Source: Agrobacterium tumefaciens
Lineage (GTDB): Bacteria; Pseudomonadota; Alphaproteobacteria; Rhizobiales; Rhizobiaceae
Length of the DNA stretch: 64,000 bases
Reading direction: 5' to 3'
NCBI RefSeq assembly: GCF_005221385.1
Contig: NZ_CP039903.1
Location: forward strand, 2,663,001-2,727,000
Position 1 is the first letter of the stretch; every line of letters starts with the position of its first letter. This document shows, in pieces, positions 19,900 through 29,342 of the stretch. The notes under the pieces are model-generated. The model saw nothing but the letters and a program-made list of their open reading frames with translations. It did no database searches and was not told the DNA's origin. Made by a program: the position numbers and the translations under genes.

Positions 19900-20106
19900 T
19901 TATTGTTCGCCGAGCTTCATATCCGGATGATATTCCTTGCCCTCGACCACCTTGGTCACGGCCTGGCCGCAATGCATGACGCCGCTTGCGGCGTTGAAGG
20001 CATAGCTCGGTGAGCCGGCAAGTTCCCATCCCTTGTTCAGCGCCTCTGTGACCCGGTGACAGAATTTTGAGTCATCGGGGCCGGTTATGAAACGATAGAC
20101 CTTCAC
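19900..20106 (-). CDS. DUF1737 domain protein
   Basis: A 68-residue protein whose sequence (YRFITGPDDSKFCHRVTEALNKGWELAGSPS) fits the DUF1737 family, small proteins of unknown function. Its start overlaps the stop of the CitE-like gene by 4 bp (ATGA), implying coupled translation. No signal peptide or membrane segment is seen. Confidence 0.8.
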   Translation of the reverse strand: MKVYRFITGPDDSKFCHRVTEALNKGWELAGSPSYAFNAASGVMHCGQAVTKVVEGKEYHPDMKLGEQ

Positions 20107-21014
20107 GTCTTTTCTGCCTTTCTTTGGGCGATGATATCGGCCATGGCGACCAGCCGTTCGGCCTCAACCACATGCAGCCGCTCAATCATCCGCCCGTTCA
20201 TGTTGATGACGTTCAATTCCACAGATTCCGGTTTTGCGAAAGCGGCAATAATCTCGCGGGCTTCCGCAACCGACGCCTCATCCGGGCCGAAATGCCGGTT
20301 GGCCGGTTCGATCTGGGCCGGATGGATCAGCATCTTACCGTCAAAGCCCATCGCGCGTCCCTGTTCGCATTCGACCTGAAAAGCCGCGATATCGCGAAAA
20401 TCATTGGAGACGCTGTCAATGACATCGAGGCCATAGGCCCGGGCGGCCAGCACCACCTGCATCATCCATGGCACAAGATAGGCGCGACCGGGCAAGGCAG
20501 GAACACGTGTTTCCTTGCGCAGATCGTTGAGGCCGATGACGAAAGCGGTAAGCCGGGCATCCGGCGTGTGGGCGGCATCGGCGATCGACGCAGCGTTGAG
20601 AACACCGAGCGGCGTTTCGATCATAGCCCAGATTTTCATTGCCTGCGGCGCGTCCGCCTCCGCCAGAAGGTCGGCCACTTCATGAATATCGGCGGGCTGC
20701 TCCACCTTCGGCAGAAGAACCGCCTGCGGTCGGCAGGAAAGCACGAGCTGCAAATCCGCCTTTCCATCCGGAGTGGAGAGCGGGTTGATGCGGATAATCG
20801 CCTCGCGCCCGGCAAAGGGTGCGTCTAAAAACAGCTTTTCGAGATTTTCCCGCGCCTTGCCCTTCATGTCGGGCGCGACGGAATCCTCAAGATCGAGGAT
20901 CACGCCGTCACAATCGAGATCACGGATTTTTTCGAGTGCTCGGATATTTATGGCCGGAACCGACAGCAGCGAACGGCGCGGTCTCACAAGAATATTTTCA
21001 GAAAAATTGACCAT
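20103..21014 (-). CDS. HpcH/HpaI aldolase/citrate lyase beta-like (CoA ester lyase)
   Basis: A 303-residue TIM-barrel protein of the CitE-like family. Visible elements are RSLLSVPAINIRALEK, VILDLEDSVAPD (metal-binding Glu/Asp), REAIIRINPL (substrate-binding Arg), WAMIETPLGVLNA and GFDGKMLIHPAQI. Stand-alone relatives act as malyl-CoA or related beta-hydroxyacyl-CoA lyases or thioesterases; no citrate lyase alpha or gamma subunit is nearby, so it is not citrate lyase. The exact substrate is open. It is coupled to the DUF1737 gene and divergent from a small membrane protein gene. Confidence 0.85.
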   Translation of the reverse strand: MVNFSENILVRPRRSLLSVPAINIRALEKIRDLDCDGVILDLEDSVAPDMKGKARENLEKLFLDAPFAGREAIIRINPLSTPDGKADLQLVLSCRPQAVLLPKVEQPADIHEVADLLAEADAPQAMKIWAMIETPLGVLNAASIADAAHTPDARLTAFVIGLNDLRKETRVPALPGRAYLVPWMMQVVLAARAYGLDVIDSVSNDFRDIAAFQVECEQGRAMGFDGKMLIHPAQIEPANRHFGPDEASVAEAREIIAAFAKPESVELNVINMNGRMIERLHVVEAERLVAMADIIAQRKAEKT

Positions 21015-21123
21015 GCCGCACTTGTGTCAAGCTTTTGTGACATCTGCAAGCTGACAATCCACTGAATCCTCTTGCAAGCCGGAAGAAGAAGGCCCACATT
21101 CGTCTGGAAAGAAAGGTTGAATC

Positions 21124-21354
21124 ATGCAAGGCATCCGTTCATTTTTCATCGCCGCCTCTGGCATAGCAATTCTGGCCATGGCTGCTCTTTTCACGGCGTC
21201 GCTCACGGTCGCTTTTATCGGCGTGCTCGCCGTTCTCAGCGCTGCCCGTATGCTTTCCGCGCGCCTTAAGCCGGCCCCCATCCCCGTCAAGCCTCGCCAC
21301 CAGCGCGATATGCGCGTCTGGAACGATGGCAAAGGCACGATTATCGATCTCTGA
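21124..21354 (+). CDS. Small membrane protein of unknown function
   Basis: A 76-residue protein with two hydrophobic stretches (about residues 7-23 and 27-42) forming one hairpin or two spans, then a basic, proline-containing cytoplasmic tail ending RVWNDGKGTIIDL. I recognise it only as a Rhizobiales-type hypothetical. GAAAGAAAGGTT precedes the ATG. It stands alone between the CitE-like gene and leuD. Confidence 0.65.
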   Translation: MQGIRSFFIAASGIAILAMAALFTASLTVAFIGVLAVLSAARMLSARLKPAPIPVKPRHQRDMRVWNDGKGTIIDL

Positions 21355-21518
21355 GATCGTTTTAATCGGGTCAAAATGCGAGGACGCTGCACGAGGCGTA
21401 CCGAAGAACGCGGGTTTGCGCTTCTAAAGCGCCAAGTTTTGCAGTATTTCCCGAACGGGAACATCCGGCAGGCTTTGCCCGCGCCGGATTTGTTCAAGGG
21501 AAACACGGGAAGCGACAG

Positions 21519-22124
21519 ATGGAAAAATTCACCAAGCTGACGGGCGTCGCCGCGCCCATGCCGGTGGTCAATATCGACACCGATATGATCATTCCGAAAG
21601 ACTATCTGAAGACCATCAAACGCACGGGCCTTGGCAAGGGCCTCTTCGCCGAGTCGCGTTACCTTGAGGATGGCTCGCCCAATCCGGATTTCGTTCTGAA
21701 CAAGCCCGCGTACCAGAACGCCCAGATTCTGGTGGCTGGCGACAATTTCGGCTGCGGCTCCTCGCGCGAACATGCGCCATGGGCACTTCTCGATTTCGGC
21801 ATCCGCTGCGTGATATCCACCAGCTTTGCCGATATCTTTTACAATAACTGTTTCAAGAACGGCATCCTGCCTGTTGTCGTCAGCCCCGAGAACCTCGAAA
21901 AGCTGCTTGATGACGCCTCGCGCGGATCGAATGCCGTTCTGTCCATCGATCTGGAACGCCAGGAAATCAGTGGTCCCGATGGCGGCACCATCACCTTCGA
22001 GATTGATGAATTCAAGCGCCATTGCATGCTGAACGGCCTCGATGACATCGGCCTGACCATGGAGCATTCCGGCGCCATCGACACTTTCGAAAAGGCCAAC
22101 GCCTCGGTCCGTCCCTGGGCCTGA
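21519..22124 (+). CDS. leuD: 3-isopropylmalate dehydratase small subunit
   Basis: A 201-residue subunit of isopropylmalate isomerase, which interconverts 2- and 3-isopropylmalate in leucine synthesis; the large subunit LeuC, with the iron-sulfur cluster, is not in this window. Conserved elements are [33 protein letters not shown] (about residues 70-86) and [22 protein letters not shown] precedes the ATG. A long terminator separates it from leuB. Confidence 0.96.
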   Translation: MEKFTKLTGVAAPMPVVNIDTDMIIPKDYLKTIKRTGLGKGLFAESRYLEDGSPNPDFVLNKPAYQNAQILVAGDNFGCGSSREHAPWALLDFGIRCVISTSFADIFYNNCFKNGILPVVVSPENLEKLLDDASRGSNAVLSIDLERQEISGPDGGTITFEIDEFKRHCMLNGLDDIGLTMEHSGAIDTFEKANASVRPWA

Positions 22125-22144
22125 TCATATTTACGCTCTTCAAA

Positions 22145-22184
22145 AAAAGCCGATCCCGTACCAAACCGTACCGGATCGGCTTTT
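22145..22184 (+). terminator. Terminator after leuD
   Basis: AAAAGCCGATCC pairs with GGATCGGCTTTT, with an additional GTAC/GTAC pairing inside, and the stem ends in TTTTGCTTTG on the plus strand. It lies about 20 bases after the leuD stop. Confidence 0.85.
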
Positions 22185-22341
22185 GCTTTGCTTGAAAAGC
22201 CCTTGAGGCGGAGATAAGAAGCCCTCGATCCGTCCGGCTGGTGATAGACTTGGCAAGGACGGAAACGAGTTTGACGCCGCGCGCGCCGCCATCGAAAACC
22301 CTTCGTGATGTTTTCCGGCGCGCCGCCCAAGGAGGGTTCTC

Positions 22342-23454
22342 ATGACAGTCCGTTCGCTATTCCTGCTGCCCGGTGACGGTATCGGCCCTGAAGCCATGAC
22401 TGAGGTCCGCAAGCTGATCGATTATATGAACAGCGCGCAAAATTCCGGCTTCACCGTTTCGGAAGGCCTCGTCGGCGGCTCTGCTTACGACGCCCACGGC
22501 GTGGCGATTTCCGATGCGGACATGGAAAAGGCGCTTGCCGCCGATGCGATCCTGTTCGGCGCCGTTGGCGGCCCGAAGTGGGATGGCGTTCCCTATGAAC
22601 ATCGCCCGGAAGCCGGCTTGCTGCGCCTGCGCAAGGACCTCGAACTTTTCGCCAATCTGCGCCCTGCCATCTGCTATCCCGCACTTGCCGCCGCTTCCTC
22701 GCTAAAGCCGGAGCTGGTCGAAGGCTTGGATATCCTCATCGTTCGCGAACTGACGGGCGGTGTCTATTTTGGTGAACCGAAGCAGATCATCGATCTCGGC
22801 AACGGCCAGAAGCGCGGTATCGACACGCAGATTTACGACACTTTCGAGATCGAGCGCATCGCCAGCGTCGCCTTCGAACTGGCCCGCACCCGCGATAACC
22901 GCGTCTGCTCGATGGAAAAGCGCAACGTCATGAAATCAGGCGTTTTGTGGAACCAGGTCGTCACCGAAACCCACGCCGCCAAATACAAGGACGTGCAGCT
23001 GGAGCATATGCTGGCTGATGCCGGCGGCATGCAGCTGGTGCGCAAGCCCAAGCAGTTCGACGTGATCGTGACCGACAACCTCTTCGGCGACATGCTTTCC
23101 GACGTTGCGGCCATGCTCACCGGTTCGCTCGGCATGCTGCCTTCCGCTTCGCTTGGCGCACCTGATGCCAAGACCGGCAAGCGCAAGGCCATGTATGAGC
23201 CGGTGCACGGTTCGGCACCTGACATTGCCGGCAAGGGCATCGCCAACCCCATCGCCATGATCGCCTCCTTCGCCATGTGCCTGCGCTACTCGTTCAACAT
23301 GGTTGACGAGGCGACGAAGCTCGAAGCGGCAATCGCAAACGTGCTGGACCAGGGCATCCGCACCGCCGATATCATGGCCGACGGTTGCCGTCAGGTCGGC
23401 ACCGGTGAAATGGGCGACGCGGTTCTCGCCGAATTCAAGGCGCTTTCGGCGTAA
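22342..23454 (+). CDS. leuB: 3-isopropylmalate dehydrogenase
   Basis: A 370-residue NAD-dependent beta-decarboxylating dehydrogenase of leucine synthesis. The N-terminus has [24 protein letters not shown] carries substrate-binding residues, [11 protein letters not shown] and [10 protein letters not shown] follow, and the metal-binding [10 protein letters not shown] and cofactor-binding GSAPDIAGK segments are near the C-terminus. AAGGAGGG precedes the ATG. It follows leuD after a terminator, and its 3' end overlaps the convergent cytochrome gene by 20 bp. Confidence 0.96.
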   Translation: MTVRSLFLLPGDGIGPEAMTEVRKLIDYMNSAQNSGFTVSEGLVGGSAYDAHGVAISDADMEKALAADAILFGAVGGPKWDGVPYEHRPEAGLLRLRKDLELFANLRPAICYPALAAASSLKPELVEGLDILIVRELTGGVYFGEPKQIIDLGNGQKRGIDTQIYDTFEIERIASVAFELARTRDNRVCSMEKRNVMKSGVLWNQVVTETHAAKYKDVQLEHMLADAGGMQLVRKPKQFDVIVTDNLFGDMLSDVAAMLTGSLGMLPSASLGAPDAKTGKRKAMYEPVHGSAPDIAGKGIANPIAMIASFAMCLRYSFNMVDEATKLEAAIANVLDQGIRTADIMADGCRQVGTGEMGDAVLAEFKALSA

Positions 23455-24679
23455 CGTTGACAGGAACCGGCTGGGCAGGCGGCACCGCCACCTGCCCAGC
23501 CTCCTTGGGTAGAAGATGCTCATACCGCCGGTCGGTCAGCGTTTTCAGAAAAGCCACGACGGCATCCACTCGCTTGTCATCCAGCGCCGGCGCGGATGTC
23601 AGCTCCGTCATGGCGATATTCTCGGGCACCTCAGGCGCATCCCATGTCTTGCCGGTTTCCGGATTGATCTGACGGCTGGGCTTCTTGCTCTTATATTTCA
23701 CGTAAAACAGCACCACCGTGCGCAGATCCCTGAACACGCCATTGTGCATATAAGGACCGGTAACGGCGACGTTACGCAGGGTCGGCACCTTGAACTTGCC
23801 GCGCTGGGCGGGATCGCCGCCCACGTCAGGATTTTGCGCCAAACCCAGATCGACCGCACCGGGCTTCGAGCCATTCACCGCCCTGACAGCCGTATTGGCG
23901 GGAACGCCGATATTGAAATATTTGTGGTTGGTGAAGAGGCCGTCTTCCAGCCCCCTGGCGCCGCGGATTTCATGGCAGGTATTGCAATTGGTGAACTGCG
24001 TCGAGGAAATCAGAACCCGGCCCAGTTCTTCCTGATCCGTCAGCTTTTCCTCGCCGCGCAGGAAGCGATCATATTTCGAATCGAAGGTTGAGAATTCGTC
24101 CGAACGCTCGAAACTCGCCAGCGCCTTGGTCATCGCGGCATAGGCGGTTTCATCGCTCTGAAAGACATCATTGCCGAATTGCGTGCCGAAGGCTGCAACG
24201 TAATCCGGGTTTTCCCTGAGCCGTTTTACGACAGAGGCCTTGTCCGGCATGCCCATTTCAAGCGGATTAAGCGGCGGGCCGCCCGCCTGATCTTCCAGCA
24301 GCGAGGCCCGGCCATCCCAGAACTGGCCGCCGACATACTCACCCGTCGCATTCTTGCCGAAAGGCGGCGTGAACCTCGCATAGGCCGCCGTCGGCGCATT
24401 GCGGTCGCCGAGCGAAATGCCGTCGTCACCCAGAGATACATCCCGCCCGACCTTCTCGCTCTCCCGCGCATCGGAAAAACCGGCCGCCTGCATATGGCAG
24501 GTGGAACAGGCCATGGTGCGGTTCATCGAAAGATTGGGATCGTCGAACAGCGCTGCGCCCAGCTTTTCCAGCGTCGCATAATCTTCACCGCCATGAGCGG
24601 ACGTGCCGTTCCCACCGAAGGGAGCCAGCAGAATGGATGCGGCAAGAGCGGCAGAGAGAAAAATTCGGGGCTTTATCAT
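23435..24679 (-). CDS. Di-haem cytochrome c peroxidase-like protein
   Basis: A 414-residue periplasmic protein: signal peptide (about residues 1-27), then two c-type haem sites, CSTCH near residue 58 and CNTCH near residue 230, and the MHNG segment ([12 protein letters not shown]) typical of the MauG/CcpA family. Members reduce hydrogen peroxide or carry out related oxidations. The frame is open to 24763; the ATG at 24679 is chosen because the signal peptide starts there, though its Shine-Dalgarno is weak. The tail overlaps leuB by 20 bp on the opposite strand. Confidence 0.85.
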   Translation of the reverse strand: MIKPRIFLSAALAASILLAPFGGNGTSAHGGEDYATLEKLGAALFDDPNLSMNRTMACSTCHMQAAGFSDARESEKVGRDVSLGDDGISLGDRNAPTAAYARFTPPFGKNATGEYVGGQFWDGRASLLEDQAGGPPLNPLEMGMPDKASVVKRLRENPDYVAAFGTQFGNDVFQSDETAYAAMTKALASFERSDEFSTFDSKYDRFLRGEEKLTDQEELGRVLISSTQFTNCNTCHEIRGARGLEDGLFTNHKYFNIGVPANTAVRAVNGSKPGAVDLGLAQNPDVGGDPAQRGKFKVPTLRNVAVTGPYMHNGVFRDLRTVVLFYVKYKSKKPSRQINPETGKTWDAPEVPENIAMTELTSAPALDDKRVDAVVAFLKTLTDRRYEHLLPKEAGQVAVPPAQPVPVNVTPKAP

Positions 24680-24907
24680 CGGTAGGCACGCTCGAGACAA
24701 AATGCGCGATAGCAGGTTCTGGCCGGAAAATATGAAACAGCTTTCAATCCGACCAGACTTCACGGAACATGGATCGCAGGAGTTATTTCCGCTTTTCCAT
24801 GTTCCCTGACGCGATCTATAGCACTTTCCCCTGGCCAGAGCCTACAAACTTTCGCAGCTTGCTCCACTTTGCCGCACATCCCGTGGAATGGCGATGATGC
24901 AGAACAC

Positions 24908-26224
24908 TCAACCGCCTCTCGCGATAGCATGGAAGAAAGTGCCAGACACGAAACCCCTTCTACCGCCCGATGGCCCGAGCGGACGGCCCTGACCGTCGGC
25001 GATCTCGGCAAAAGCTGCATCATGGCCGGGATTGATGACCCGCGCATAGTGAAACTCATGGCCGCGCAGAACATCTCCCGCCGAGCCGAGCGGACCACTT
25101 GCCGTGATCGTTGCCTGCCGGTAACCAAGGTTCATCTTGCGTGTCGCAAAACTGGTGGCATGCGACAGAAGCCCGGTCATGGCATGGGTCACCCCATCGG
25201 CATCTTCCAGCGCCTCGCCAAGCACCATGTAACCGCCGCACTCGCCATGAACAGGCCTTGTCGCGGCAAAACGGGCAATGCCCGCCTTGAAACCGGCCGC
25301 ATCCGCAAGCTTTCCGGCAAAAAGTTCGGGATACCCGCCCGGGAGCCAGCAGACATCGCAGCTCTCGTCCGGCGCCTCATCAGCCAGCGGCGAGAACGGC
25401 ACGATTTCGGCCCCCGCCGCATGCCAATGCTTCCTGAGATGCGGATAAAGAAAGGTGAAGGCGGCATCTTCCGCCAGCGCGATGCGCTGGCCGGGCGGTG
25501 CAATCGCCGCGTCCACCGAACCGGAAGGCACCTGCACGGGCGCCGCGAGTGAAAGCAAGGCGTCGAGATCGATGGATTTTTCCATCGCATCCGCCAGCCG
25601 TTCTATATGCGCATCGATTTCCGGGTGTTCGCTGGCCTGCACCAGCCCCAGATGCCGCTCTGGCAGGATAAGCGAGGGATCGCGCAGGACACAGCCGGCA
25701 ACGGGTAGGCCAATTTTTTCGATGGCTTCCGTACACAATGTCCGGTGTCTTTCACTGCCGGCCCGGTTCAGCACCACTGCCGCCATGGTGACGTCAGGGT
25801 CGTAATGGGCAAAACCATGAGCAACAGCGGCGGCCGTCTGCGACTGGCCCGACACATCCAGCACCAGCAGCACGGGAATGCCGAATAGCCGCGCCAGATC
25901 CGCCGCCGAACCGGTGCGGTTTTCCGCCACCGGAATGCCATCGAACAGGCCCATGGCGCTTTCGATCAGAACGAGTTCCGCAGCCTCGGTCTGCTGCGAA
26001 AACAGATGCCGCAGCAAATCCGGCTGCATGGCCCAGCTATCCAGATTAAGGCCGGGCGTGCCGGTGGCGAAGGCGTGGAAACCGGGATCGATATAATCCG
26101 GTCCCGTCTTGATGCCGCGCACCTTAATCCCTCGACGGGCAAAGGCCCTGAGCAGACCGATGGTCACGCTGGTCTTGCCCGACCCCGAGCGCGGTGCGCC
26201 GATGATGATCGCCCGCGCCGTCAT
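24908..26224 (-). CDS. cobB: Hydrogenobyrinic acid a,c-diamide synthase
   Basis: A 438-residue glutamine amidotransferase that amidates the a and c side chains of hydrogenobyrinate using ATP and glutamine. The N-terminal P-loop domain starts IIIGAPRSGSGKTSVT with GIKTGPDYIDPGFH, and the C-terminal class-I-like amidotransferase domain has the nucleophilic Cys in HGECGGYMVLG near residue 325 and a C-terminal HEFHYAR. It is coupled to cobA by a 4-bp ATGA overlap and is the last minus-strand gene at this end of the cob cluster. Confidence 0.95.
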   Translation of the reverse strand: MTARAIIIGAPRSGSGKTSVTIGLLRAFARRGIKVRGIKTGPDYIDPGFHAFATGTPGLNLDSWAMQPDLLRHLFSQQTEAAELVLIESAMGLFDGIPVAENRTGSAADLARLFGIPVLLVLDVSGQSQTAAAVAHGFAHYDPDVTMAAVVLNRAGSERHRTLCTEAIEKIGLPVAGCVLRDPSLILPERHLGLVQASEHPEIDAHIERLADAMEKSIDLDALLSLAAPVQVPSGSVDAAIAPPGQRIALAEDAAFTFLYPHLRKHWHAAGAEIVPFSPLADEAPDESCDVCWLPGGYPELFAGKLADAAGFKAGIARFAATRPVHGECGGYMVLGEALEDADGVTHAMTGLLSHATSFATRKMNLGYRQATITASGPLGSAGDVLRGHEFHYARVINPGHDAAFAEIADGQGRPLGPSGGRRGFVSGTFFHAIARGG

Positions 26225-27009
26225 GAACCGACCCCACCGAGACGGCTTCGCATCGAAACAATCTCACCGATCACGATCAAAGCCGGCGCTTCGAAGTTTT
26301 CCCGCTTTGCATCGTCGGCTATGCTTTCCAGCTTACCGATGAAAATGCGCTCCTGCTCAGTGGTCGCTGACATGATAACCGCAACCGGCGTCGTGCCCGA
26401 ACGTCCGCCCTGCATCAGCAGCGTTGCAATCGACCCGATATTCTTCAGCCCCATGTAAACGACGATGGGTTCCTGCGTTTTCGCGAGCGCCAGCCAGTCG
26501 AGATCCTCCTCCGTGCCCGCCGCATGGCCAGTGGCGAGGGTCACGGCGCGGCTGATGCCGCGCATGGTGGCGGGAATTCGCGCTGAAGCAAGAGCAGCGA
26601 GTGACGAGGTCATGCCCGGTAAAATCCGGAACGGAATACCGGCGCAGACAAGCGCCTCCGCCTCTTCACCCCCGCGCCCGAAGATGAAGGGGTCACCGCC
26701 CTTTAGCCGCAGCACCTTTTTGCCTTGGCGGGCGAAATCGATCAGCGAGGCGGTAATGTCATCCTGCGTCGCGGAAGGCTTGCCGCCGCGCTTGCCGGCA
26801 AAGACGATTTCAGCCTGCGGACCAAGGGCAACAACATCGTCGCTGACCAGAGCATCGCGAACGATGACATCGGCCTCAGAAAGCGCCAACGCCACTTCCA
26901 GCGTCAGATAACGCACGTCGCCCGGCCCTGCGCCCGCGAGCCAGACGTGACCGGCCTCAAAGACCGGACCTTTTGCGGCAATGCTGTTCAAAATCTGCGG
27001 TATCGACAT
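26221..27009 (-). CDS. cobA: Uroporphyrinogen-III C-methyltransferase
   Basis: A 262-residue SUMT that adds two methyl groups to uroporphyrinogen III to make precorrin-2, the branch point to cobalamin and sirohaem. The tetrapyrrole-methylase loop VWLAGAGPGDVRYLTL is near residue 23, with GKRGGKP, RLKGGDPFIFGRGGEE and ILPGMTSS following. It lacks the CysG dehydrogenase/ferrochelatase domain. It overlaps cobB by 4 bp and is divergent from cbiD with only 58 bp between the chosen starts. Confidence 0.95.
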   Translation of the reverse strand: MSIPQILNSIAAKGPVFEAGHVWLAGAGPGDVRYLTLEVALALSEADVIVRDALVSDDVVALGPQAEIVFAGKRGGKPSATQDDITASLIDFARQGKKVLRLKGGDPFIFGRGGEEAEALVCAGIPFRILPGMTSSLAALASARIPATMRGISRAVTLATGHAAGTEEDLDWLALAKTQEPIVVYMGLKNIGSIATLLMQGGRSGTTPVAVIMSATTEQERIFIGKLESIADDAKRENFEAPALIVIGEIVSMRSRLGGVGS

Positions 27010-27067
27010 TCTTTTTGGCTGCTTTTTAACGATGACGGAAAAAGCCGTCCCGGCTATAGGAATTCAT

Positions 27068-28198
27068 ATGGAAACAGATGGAAAGACCCTTCGCCGCGGC
27101 TGGACCACGGGTACCTGCGCGGCGGCCGCCACGAAGGCGGCTTGCGCCGCCCTTCTGACCGGGGAATTTCCTTACCCTGTCGAGGTCGAACTTCCAAGCG
27201 GCGCAAGGCCGGCATTTTCCCTCGCAACGGAAGAAAAAGGTGAGGACTTCGCCCGCGCTGGCGTCGTCAAGGATGCCGGAGACGATCCCGACGTCACCCA
27301 TGGCGCCCTGATTGAAAGCACGGTCAGACGGGGAGAACCCGGAAGCGGCATCACTTTCAAGGCCGGCAAGGGCGTCGGCACCGTTACCCGGCCGGGCCTG
27401 CCGCTGCCGCCGGGAGAACCCGCCATCAACCCGGTGCCGCGCAAGATGATCGAGGCCGCCATTCGCGAAGTGGCTGGCGCGCAGACCGATTTCGAAGTCG
27501 AGATTTCCGTCCGTGACGGCGAAAAACTGGCGGAAAAAACCCTGAATGGCAGGCTCGGCATTCTCGGCGGCATTTCCATTCTCGGCACCACCGGCGTCGT
27601 CATTCCCTTTTCCTGCTCGGCCTGGATCCACTCCATCTGGCGCGGCATCGATGTGGCGCGGGCAACTGGCTGCGCCCACGTGCTTGGCGCGACCGGAAAC
27701 ACCTCCGAAAAGGCCGGGCAAGCACTGTATGACCTGCCTGAGACGGCGCTGATCGACATGGGCGATTTTATCGGCGGCATGCTGAAATATCTGCGCAGCC
27801 ATCCAGTCGAGCGGGTAACGATCGCCGGCGGTGTCGCCAAAATGACCAAACTCGCCCAGGGCATGCTCGACGTGCATTCCAAGAAAGGCCTTGCCGACCT
27901 TGAAGCGTTGGCGGCTTTGGCCGCGGAGGCGGGAGGGGATGACAATCTCGCCACTGCCATCCGTCAGGCCAACATGGTCGCGCACGCCTTTCAGCTGGCC
28001 GAAGACGCGGGGATAGACCTCGGGGCAATCGTTGCGAAAAAAGCCTGGGTAACCGCCGCGGCGGCGCTGAACACGCCGGCCATCGCGCTCGATATTGTGG
28101 TTTTCGATCGTCAGGGTGCGCTCAAGGGGCGCACCGCCTCCACGCCGTCGCATCAACCCGCCGCATCTTCTTTCGGAGAACGGAACCGGCGTACATAG
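27068..28198 (+). CDS. cbiD: CbiD-type precorrin-5B C1-methyltransferase
   Basis: A 376-residue CbiD-family protein. The hallmark [17 protein letters not shown] is at the N-terminus and [15 protein letters not shown] lies mid-protein. CbiD methylates C1 in the anaerobic pathway; here it sits in an otherwise aerobic (CobG, CobN-type) cluster, where no cobF is seen, so it may provide the C1-methylating step. The ATG at 27068 follows TATAGGAATTC; an ATG at 27032 would add twelve residues. Its 3' end overlaps convergent cobM by 46 bp. Confidence 0.92.
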   Translation: METDGKTLRRGWTTGTCAAAATKAACAALLTGEFPYPVEVELPSGARPAFSLATEEKGEDFARAGVVKDAGDDPDVTHGALIESTVRRGEPGSGITFKAGKGVGTVTRPGLPLPPGEPAINPVPRKMIEAAIREVAGAQTDFEVEISVRDGEKLAEKTLNGRLGILGGISILGTTGVVIPFSCSAWIHSIWRGIDVARATGCAHVLGATGNTSEKAGQALYDLPETALIDMGDFIGGMLKYLRSHPVERVTIAGGVAKMTKLAQGMLDVHSKKGLADLEALAALAAEAGGDDNLATAIRQANMVAHAFQLAEDAGIDLGAIVAKKAWVTAAAALNTPAIALDIVVFDRQGALKGRTASTPSHQPAASSFGERNRRT

Positions 28199-28926
28199 TC
28201 GGTACTATAAAGCGCGCTCTCACGAAAATCCGTCGAGGCAAGCCCGCGACCGACAAAGATCAGCGCCGTGCGCTCCACCGGCTCGGCCGCAAGCTTGCCC
28301 TCAATATCGAACAGTGTGCCGCGAATGACCCGCTCATCCGGCCAGGACGCACGTACCACGATGGCAACGGGGCAATCGGACCCATAAAGCGGCGACAGCT
28401 CCTCCACCACCTTGCCGATGGCATGGATGGCGAGGTGAATGGCGAGTGTCGTGCCAGTCGCACTGAAAGCCTTCAGCGTCTCACCGTCAGGCATCTTCGA
28501 TGCGCGACCGGAGATACGGGTCAGCACGAGGCTCTGCGCCACTTCGGGCACCGTCAGTTCCCGCTGCAAGGTGGCGGCAGCGGCAGCGAAGGAGGGCACG
28601 CCGGGCGTGACGGTATAATCAAGCCCCAGCCGTTCCAGACGGCGGATCTGCTCACCCATGGCGCTCCAGACGGAAAGGTCGCCGGAATGCAGCCGCGCCA
28701 CATCCTTGCCTGCCTTTGCCGCCGCAACAAATTCCGCCTCGATTTCATCAAGTGAAAGAGCAGCCGTATCGACGATGCGGGCACCCGGCGGGCAATAATC
28801 GATCAAGGCCTTCGGAACCAGCGAACCGGCATAAAGACACACAGGGCAGGCAGCGATGAGATCGCGCCCGCGCACCGTTATGAGATCTGCGGCACCCGGA
28901 CCGGCGCCGATGAAATGAACCGTCAT
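28153..28926 (-). CDS. cobM: Precorrin-4 C11-methyltransferase
   Basis: A 257-residue tetrapyrrole methylase that methylates C11 of precorrin-4. Motifs: [17 protein letters not shown] at the N-terminus, CLYAGSLVP (typical of CobM/CbiF), [12 protein letters not shown] and [13 protein letters not shown]. The start overlaps the end of cobE by 4 bp. The 3' end lies under the convergent cbiD. Confidence 0.95.
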   Translation of the reverse strand: MTVHFIGAGPGAADLITVRGRDLIAACPVCLYAGSLVPKALIDYCPPGARIVDTAALSLDEIEAEFVAAAKAGKDVARLHSGDLSVWSAMGEQIRRLERLGLDYTVTPGVPSFAAAAATLQRELTVPEVAQSLVLTRISGRASKMPDGETLKAFSATGTTLAIHLAIHAIGKVVEELSPLYGSDCPVAIVVRASWPDERVIRGTLFDIEGKLAAEPVERTALIFVGRGLASTDFRESALYSTDYVRRFRSPKEDAAG

Positions 28927-29342
28927 TCTTCTTCTCCGTATTCAATGGCGCAGTCGCTACCACGTGGCGCGTTGCTCGTCGTTGCGATAGCCACAGTTAC
29001 ATCACCGACGACGAGTCGTTGCCCAACCAGCCGTGCACCTACTCCAGCTGCCGCAAGCGCCGAAGCTTCACTGACGCTTGGCGTTCCGGCGTGATCGAGA
29101 CTGGCCCGTGAAAATGTCATTGTCTCCGCGGCAACCGCTTCGAGCCGCTCCTGCGTTACGATTTCAAGCGGCAGCGACAGGGCTTTTGCTGCTTCCGCAA
29201 GGCCGGCTTCCCCGGCCTTGAGCGGTGCAGTCGCCAAAGAGTCGACCGTCAAGCCAAAGTTCCGCTCGGCGGCGCGTATAGCCGCGATGATTGCATCCGA
29301 AGCAACACCTTTGCGGCAGCCTATACCGGCCACGGTCACCAT
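28923..29342 (-). CDS. cobE: Cobalamin biosynthesis protein CobE (CbiG C-terminal-like)
   Basis: A roughly 139-residue protein equivalent to the C-terminal domain of Cbi[18 protein letters not shown], then [13 protein letters not shown] and a GVPS-like turn ([12 protein letters not shown]). CobE is required in aerobic cobalamin producers but has no settled catalytic role. The ATG at 29342 overlaps cobL by 7 bp; a GTG at 29360 is an alternative start. It is coupled to cobM downstream by 4 bp. Confidence 0.88.
   Translation of the reverse strand: MVTVAGIGCRKGVASDAIIAAIRAAERNFGLTVDSLATAPLKAGEAGLAEAAKALSLPLEIVTQERLEAVAAETMTFSRASLDHAGTPSVSEASALAAAGVGARLVGQRLVVGDVTVAIATTSNAPRGSDCAIEYGEEE

Noticed and set aside
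21447..21490. Hairpins TTCCCGAACGGGAA and ATCCGGC...GCCGGAT upstream of leuD as a leucine attenuator
   Set aside because: No leader peptide with leucine codons and no T-run were found, and the stems are short.
23435..23454. The leuB/cytochrome gene 3' overlap as a sign of misassembly
   Set aside because: Both C-termini are plausible in length and several other convergent overlaps of similar size occur in this compact genome.
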